Below are positions 63,956 to 64,000 of a DNA stretch of 64,000 nucleotides, piece after piece. Source of the stretch: Trogon surrucura (lineage: Eukaryota > Chordata > Aves > Trogoniformes > Trogonidae); NCBI GenBank assembly GCA_020746105.1, contig CM036617.1, positions 159,410,912-159,474,911 on the forward strand. The letters run 5' to 3'. A program made the position numbers and the translations under genes. The notes below the pieces were generated by a model, which saw nothing but the letters and a program-made list of their open reading frames with translations, made no database searches and was not told the DNA's origin. Numbering within the stretch: position 1 is the first letter of the stretch; every line of letters begins with the position of its first letter.

Positions 63956-64000
63956 CTACGGGGAGAGAAAAGAAAACAAAACCAAAAAAAGTAATTTGAA

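Overview
The window is vertebrate nuclear DNA, almost certainly from a bird. The genes have many short exons and long introns with GT-AG splice sites. The interspersed repeats are avian: several CR1 LINE 3' ends with the terminal CATAGAATC-type repeats, and one solo LTR whose structure resembles the common ERVL/ERVK-type LTRs of birds. Gene order is MYBPC1 > CHPT1 > < SYCP3 < GNPTAB, which as I recall matches the order on human 12q23. Species cannot be fixed from this window.

Layout. Positions 1-7.6 kb hold the 3' end of MYBPC1 (+): the last Ig-domain exon at 812-998 and a short terminal exon at 7248 with stop TAA. From 7.6 to 15.2 kb is intergenic, with AT-rich DNA, a CCAAT/TATA promoter-like cluster near 11.85-11.96 kb and a CR1. 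A CpG island at about 15.25-16.45 kb carries the CHPT1 (+) promoter and first exon. Eight coding exons (15678-33844) give a complete 388-residue CDP-alcohol phosphotransferase; its 10-kb first intron holds a CR1 and the solo LTR. From 33.8 to 37.0 kb is the tail-to-tail gap between CHPT1 and SYCP3.

SYCP3 (-) is complete: eight coding exons from 44593 down to 37038 (238 residues), with a probable noncoding first exon in a CpG-rich promoter near 46.8-47.15 kb that contains E2F-like and NRF1-like sites. GNPTAB (-) follows; ten 3' coding exons (63955 down to 48929) cover the second LNR module, the DMAP1-binding-like region, the site-1-protease site, an EF-hand and the C-terminal membrane anchor. 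Its 5' half lies beyond the window.

The four genes are not a functional operon. MYBPC1 is a sarcomere protein, CHPT1 makes phosphatidylcholine, SYCP3 is a meiotic axis protein and GNPTAB makes the mannose-6-phosphate tag for lysosomal enzymes. Their order is conserved synteny. I see no CRISPR, operon, tRNA, rRNA or bacterial-type system. The most interesting signals are regulatory sites, splice-site choices, one possible minor-spliceosome intron, a possible extra protease site in GNPTAB, and the retroelement insertions. All coordinates of exons were read by eye from the sequence; family knowledge is from memory, with no alignment run.
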